Shown: positions 24,564-27,307 of the stretch, piece after piece
Layout: every line of letters starts with the position of its first letter
How positions within the stretch are numbered: the first letter of the stretch is position 1
Virus record (IMG/VR): IMGVR_UViG_3300007510_001540
Span: 1 to 27,307 of that record
Reading direction: 5' to 3' (one strand)
DNA from: a virus
DNA: 27,307 nt
Notes under the pieces: generated by a model
The model's database searches: none
The model's input: only the letters and a program-made list of their open reading frames with translations
What the model was told of the DNA's origin: nothing
Translations under genes and position numbers: made by a program

Positions 24564-24944
24564 TTACAGTGAATTTTTCTGTTTACTGTAAGACTCATTA
24601 TCACTAGTAATTGACTTACCAGTACAGTGCTTATTGCATGTTCTAGACAGTGTACATGGGATATTGTGAATCCAGCAGTAACCTATACCTGCTTTGTTTT
24701 TCATAGCTGCTTGAATACGAGGCGAGCAATCGTACGAAGCGCAATTTCTGCATGATAAAATCTTAAGATCAGTTCTATCATCTAGATCGATAGTACCATA
24801 ACAAGACTTTTCTATAGCTAGATTAGTATTGACACAAGAAATCTGTTCGTCTATAATTGCCAATGGCGTTGGAAACATTGAAATTGTAATATCTTGAACT
24901 AGACTTTTGAATAAAGACTCGATGCTTTCTTTAGTAGGTAACAT
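24564..24944 (-). CDS. Cys-rich small protein (126 aa)
   Basis: Nine cysteines are present, mostly in pairs: CRNCASYDCSPR, then GYCWIHNIPCTLSRTCNKHC near the C-terminus. This suggests one or two zinc sites or disulfides. The N-terminus is a plain helix (KESIESLFKSLVQDI), so it is not obviously exported and zinc is likelier. No family recognised. Its ATG lies inside the last codons of the 37-residue MKITK peptide (14-base overlap), suggesting coupled translation. It is the last gene before the Hsp20 region. Confidence 0.62.
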   Translation of the reverse strand: MLPTKESIESLFKSLVQDITISMFPTPLAIIDEQISCVNTNLAIEKSCYGTIDLDDRTDLKILSCRNCASYDCSPRIQAAMKNKAGIGYCWIHNIPCTLSRTCNKHCTGKSITSDNESYSKQKNSL

Positions 24945-25044
24945 ATATACTTAGCAAATTATGCACATCAGAAATCGACTGTCGAAGTAACCTAGCCTTC
25001 TTTTCTCTAATAATTCTTCTTAGCTGGTGTTTTGTAATTTTCAT
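24931..25044 (-). CDS. MKITK-family peptide, shortest member (37 aa)
   Basis: This short frame encodes MKITKHQLRRIIREKK followed by about 20 residues (ARLLRQSISDVHNLLSIYVTY). The first 16 residues match the shared N-terminus of the neighbouring genes in both protein and DNA, including Ile12-x-Glu14. It is too short to hold a folded body and may be a remnant, a leader peptide for the Cys-rich gene it overlaps, or a real mini-member. Confidence 0.6.
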   Translation of the reverse strand: MKITKHQLRRIIREKKARLLRQSISDVHNLLSIYVTY

Positions 25045-25080
25045 TTAATTACTCTGTAACGTTATATGGGATATATGTTA

Positions 25081-25599
25081 TTAGATCATCTCTGCAATAT
25101 ATGTTATCAGATCATCTTCACTATCATCAAATTCCCAGACTAGCTCGTCCCACTCATCAGGAGCAAATGAATATTTTGCTCCTGAAGCAAGATCCCAAGC
25201 GATACTCTGCATATCTACGCCAGGGTTATCAGCAGAATAATCTGCCCCAGCATCATCAGCCCATTGATCGAGACGGGCTTTGAGGTTGTCAATGTTTAGC
25301 CTGGCTCTTTCAGCTTCACGTTCTTTATAAGCTCGCTTACGATTTCTATCATTGCGTTTACCCATCACTTCATTATCAAGCTTATCCCAATCTTCGCCAC
25401 TAACATAAATTGCATCGTCGTCTAGATCATCTTGTAGCGATTTGATGCCTAAGCGCTTAGCCAATTCAGGCCATGCAGCTTCGGGGGTATGTGAGCTTAG
25501 TGGTTCGTCACCAAATTCAAACACCTGGCCGGTTTCATTATTAATAATGTCAAGCTCTTCTTTAATAATTCTTCTGAGTTGTCTCTTTGTAATTTTCAT
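25081..25599 (-). CDS. MKITK-family protein, 172 aa
   Basis: The N-terminus MKITKRQLRRIIKEELD is the family cassette. The body is acidic and helical (ERARLNIDNLKARLDQWADDAG) and ends in a strongly acidic segment (DEWDELVWEFDDSEDDLI). I do not recognise the body. Its ATG overlaps the stop of the preceding family member by one base (TAATG), so translation is coupled. If the N-terminal peptide were removed after Glu14, the mature protein would be about 158 residues and very acidic. Confidence 0.75.
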   Translation of the reverse strand: MKITKRQLRRIIKEELDIINNETGQVFEFGDEPLSSHTPEAAWPELAKRLGIKSLQDDLDDDAIYVSGEDWDKLDNEVMGKRNDRNRKRAYKEREAERARLNIDNLKARLDQWADDAGADYSADNPGVDMQSIAWDLASGAKYSFAPDEWDELVWEFDDSEDDLITYIAEMI

Positions 25600-26003
25600 T
25601 ATAACACATCCAATACTGCGCCGACGATATCATCAACGACGCGTCGAGCTCTTTGTAAGTCACGATCATCACCTGGGTTCATGCCCATAGTCATCATGTA
25701 CTTGTCAACAAAGTCCGCTACTGCTTTTGTTATTGCCTGCTCATCTGCCCGAAGCGCGGGATTACCAGTTCCTCTCTCGTTGAGCCTCACCTCTGTTACG
25801 ACATCAGGAAATTCGCCGGAAGCAAGAAGCTTTTTAGGGTCTGAGCCTGTATCAACCAAGATATCGAATACCTTCTGCTGCTGCTCAGGATCCATCTTTC
25901 CGGAATCCAAAGGCGGCTCGTCCAGCGGTGCTGCACCGCCAGTAAATCTTCCCCACTGAGCTTCTCGAATAATTTTTCTGAGCTGTTTTCTTGAGATCTT
26001 CAT
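25599..26003 (-). CDS. MKITK-family protein, 134 aa
   Basis: The start is placed at the ATG at 26003 (MKISRKQLRKIIREAQWG), 11 codons inside the longest open frame, because the family cassette begins exactly there and CAGG precedes it. The N-terminus is the most diverged copy (Ser, Arg and Lys changes) yet keeps Ile12-x-Glu14 and then Ala, the best match to a T4 prohead-protease site. The body has Pro/Gly-rich (PLDEPPLDSGKMDPE) and helical parts (DEQAITKAVADFVDKYMMTMG). Function unknown. Confidence 0.75.
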   Translation of the reverse strand: MKISRKQLRKIIREAQWGRFTGGAAPLDEPPLDSGKMDPEQQQKVFDILVDTGSDPKKLLASGEFPDVVTEVRLNERGTGNPALRADEQAITKAVADFVDKYMMTMGMNPGDDRDLQRARRVVDDIVGAVLDVL

Positions 26004-26007
26004 TATA

Positions 26008-26712
26008 TTACCTGTCGTCGTGATACTGGCCATCATGTAGTTTCATTTCTATTTCCTCGATGGCTTGAGCGATGGAAAACGAAATAGCATTTTCAAGTTC
26101 TTGAGTAGCGTATACAACCTGCTGTTCCCAAACACCTTTTTCGGTGCGAGTCATTGCCTCCGAGCCCGGGACAGGGCGTGCAAAGGCATCAGGCTCTTCA
26201 TCATAAAGCTTCATCATATCATTATAAAATAAGTCAGACATACGTTCAGCACATTTGTCTGCTGCCTCTTCAAAATGGCGTATATCTGCAACTGATTCGC
26301 GGAGAAGCTTAGCTTTCTCTTCCTTGATGATTCTATGAAGCTGTCGTTTTGTAATTTTCACTTTTCCCTCAGGAAGAGTCCGTCCTGCGTCGTACTCTCT
26401 TCTTGCGTGTGATACTTCACGATTAACATCGTGCTTATCGAACTCCATGGCTGAGGACATGTCTGTAATGATGTCTTCAGCTGTGGGTCCTTGGTCTAGC
26501 CCTTGATCCACCAGGAACGTCGCGAGAACAGACGATGAGTTGGGCCCACTAGATGTACCCATATACTCCATGGCCCATTTCTTATACTCGTCGACCAAGT
26601 TTTGAATATTTCCGCCTGGCACATTGGTAAGAGCCCCAACGATGTCTGGTACACTCCCGCGGGGCATTGCCTCTGATATCATTCTTCTAAGCTGTCGTTT
26701 CGTGATTTTCAT
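26008..26712 (-). CDS. MKITK-family double protein, two cassettes in one frame (234 aa)
   Basis: The protein begins MKITKRQLRRMISEAMPRG and has a second cassette at residue 118: VKITKRQLHRIIKEEKAKLL. The two halves are 117 residues each and their bodies are unrelated. The internal Val codon is GTG with GAGG placed suitably upstream, so the second half can be started on its own. It therefore looks like two family genes fused by loss of the intervening stop, or a gene producing both a long and a short product. The body of half two is helical with acidic residues (MSDLFYNDMMKLYDEEPDAF). Confidence 0.72.
   Translation of the reverse strand: MKITKRQLRRMISEAMPRGSVPDIVGALTNVPGGNIQNLVDEYKKWAMEYMGTSSGPNSSSVLATFLVDQGLDQGPTAEDIITDMSSAMEFDKHDVNREVSHARREYDAGRTLPEGKVKITKRQLHRIIKEEKAKLLRESVADIRHFEEAADKCAERMSDLFYNDMMKLYDEEPDAFARPVPGSEAMTRTEKGVWEQQVVYATQELENAISFSIAQAIEEIEMKLHDGQYHDDR
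26359..26372 (-). promoter_or_regulatory. Candidate internal ribosome site and GTG start
   Basis: On the minus strand TGAGGGAAAAGTG presents GAGG a few bases before an in-frame GTG (26361). The GTG begins the second MKITK cassette of the 234-residue protein. It would start a 117-residue product covering 26008-26361. Confidence 0.5.
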
Positions 26713-26726
26713 GTGAGTTCTCCTAT

Positions 26727-26951
26727 TTACCGTCGACCGGTGAAGTCGCTGATGTCGGTACCGTATTCCTCGTTTTCCATCTCATCAGCGATAGTCCTGA
26801 GTACATCGATGACATACCCCTGATTGGCACCGCCGGCGGCCTTAAAAGCATCGACAGCATTCAAGAGCGCCGCCATTTCTCGAGCGCCCTCGTTAAGCTT
26901 TTGCTTCTCTTCTTTAATGATTCTTCTAAGCTGTCTTTTTGTAATTTTCAT
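26727..26951 (-). CDS. MKITK-family protein, 74 aa
   Basis: The N-terminus is MKITKRQLRRIIKEEKQKLNEG, followed by a short helical body (AREMAALLNAVDAFKAAGG) and an acidic end (ENEEYGTDISDFTGRR). A weak GGGGA precedes the ATG, one base after the stop of the upstream member. It is the shortest multi-helical member and is unrecognised. The body has higher GC than the genome core. Confidence 0.75.
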   Translation of the reverse strand: MKITKRQLRRIIKEEKQKLNEGAREMAALLNAVDAFKAAGGANQGYVIDVLRTIADEMENEEYGTDISDFTGRR

Positions 26952-26952
26952 T

Positions 26953-27216
26953 TTAGTCCCCTAAATCGATCAAGGCATCAATAATGCCTCCCCAGCCGCT
27001 ATATTCTAGTTCAATAACGGCCTCTGCTAGTCTCATGAAGTCTCGGTCGAATCCGTCGACGAGCGGATCAAGGTTAGCCATCTTCTGTGCGAGCATTGAT
27101 TCGACGCCACTAGGATTTAGTGGGTATGTTGGTGGGAGATTCGGGCCAGCTTCTCTCAATACTCTAGCCTTCTCTTCTTTGATAATTCTTCTAAGTTGTC
27201 TCTTTGTAATTTTCAT
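26953..27216 (-). CDS. MKITK-family protein, 87 aa
   Basis: The N-terminus is MKITKRQLRRIIKEEKARVL, then a Pro-rich stretch (AGPNLPPTYPLNPSG) and a helical end (DFMRLAEAVIELEYSG). AGGAG lies six bases before the ATG. No function is recognised. Like its neighbours it shares only the first 20 or so residues with other members. Confidence 0.75.
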   Translation of the reverse strand: MKITKRQLRRIIKEEKARVLREAGPNLPPTYPLNPSGVESMLAQKMANLDPLVDGFDRDFMRLAEAVIELEYSGWGGIIDALIDLGD

Positions 27217-27233
27217 TTTATTCTCCTGAATGA

Positions 27234-27307
27234 TTACATAAATCGCCGGTTCGCGGCGTCGAAGTCGACGTCGTAACCTTCGGTGTCGTCGATAGGAGAA
27301 TTCGCGT
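27234..27307 (-). CDS. C-terminal end of a further gene, probably another family member
   Basis: Only the last 23 codons before the TAA at 27234 are visible (ending DFDAANRRFM). The frame runs off the right edge. Placement 18 bases upstream of the next MKITK gene and the acidic, small-residue style suggest it belongs to the same array, but its N-terminus is not in view. Confidence 0.5.
   Translation of the reverse strand, partial: ANSPIDDTEGYDVDFDAANRRFM

Larger units (their letters stand above)
25000..27216 (-). repeat. Dispersed ~45-bp 5' cassette of the MKITK gene family
   Basis: Seven copies of a closely related 45-bp block encoding MKITKRQLRRIIKEE lie on the minus strand at 27172-27216, 26907-26951, 26668-26712, 26317-26361 (inside a gene), 25959-26003, 25555-25599 and 25000-25044. 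Downstream of each block the sequences are unrelated. Conservation of DNA, not just protein, in this block suggests gene conversion or recombination that joins one start cassette to different bodies. Confidence 0.88.

Noticed and set aside
25000-27216. CRISPR array or insertion-sequence ends
   Set aside because: The repeated blocks are the 5' ends of open frames at irregular distances of about 240-560 bp with coding bodies between them. There is no regular spacer length, no transposase and no terminal inverted repeat.

Overview
The window looks like part of a large, AT-rich tailed-phage genome (Caudoviricetes, probably a marine myovirus), not a bacterial chromosome. Reasons: genes are tightly packed and overlapping, almost all on the minus strand. 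There are tail-fibre-type repeat proteins, small lectin-like structural proteins, a PIN-PhoH protein, an Hsp20 and many short ORFans. There are no rRNA, ribosomal or central-metabolism genes. This is inferred: no capsid, portal or terminase gene is in view. The one-piece tmRNA says nothing firm about the host, except that it is unlike the two-piece tmRNA of alphaproteobacteria.

Layout, left to right (transcription mostly right to left). 1-5156: virion genes, comprising a partial repeat protein, a 1426-aa fibre-like protein, and two small beta-rich H-type-lectin-like proteins. 5204-6879: PIN-PhoH, divergent from a small plus-strand protein with a sigma-70 region-4-like helix-turn-helix. 6874-9783: an FtsZ/tubulin-like GTPase, a complete tmRNA with a readable tag (ANNNNFYNVALAA), an Hc1/histone-H1-like protein and small unknowns. 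9838-16532: one long operon of yeaH, spoVR, prkA, a membrane protein, a highly diverged GroEL-like protein with altered ATP-site residues, and a YkuK-type RNase-H-fold protein. 16628-21484: HAD, nucleotidyltransferase, XPD/DinG-like helicase, MT-A70 methylase, zinc-ribbon-like protein, an unknown, and a eukaryotic-type phosphomannomutase-like HAD. 21582-23780: exported proteins, including a lipoprotein trypsin-like protease (plus strand), a metzincin-type metalloprotease and a small secreted protein. 23975-24430: Hsp20 with a clear intrinsic terminator. 24564-27307: a Cys-rich protein and a tandem array of at least six short genes sharing the N-terminus MKITKRQLRRIIKEE with unrelated bodies.

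Main points of interest. (1) The MKITK array: every complete copy keeps Ile12-x-Glu14, which resembles the T4 capsid-targeting peptide and its prohead-protease cleavage rule. The array may therefore be a set of packaged, possibly injected, internal proteins. (2) A phage-borne PrkA/YeaH/SpoVR stress module sits in one operon with a chaperonin-like protein. (3) An FtsZ-like GTPase and a tmRNA lie side by side. (4) Several of the few real intergenic gaps carry inverted repeats a short distance upstream of the next start codon, a possible shared leader or operator architecture.
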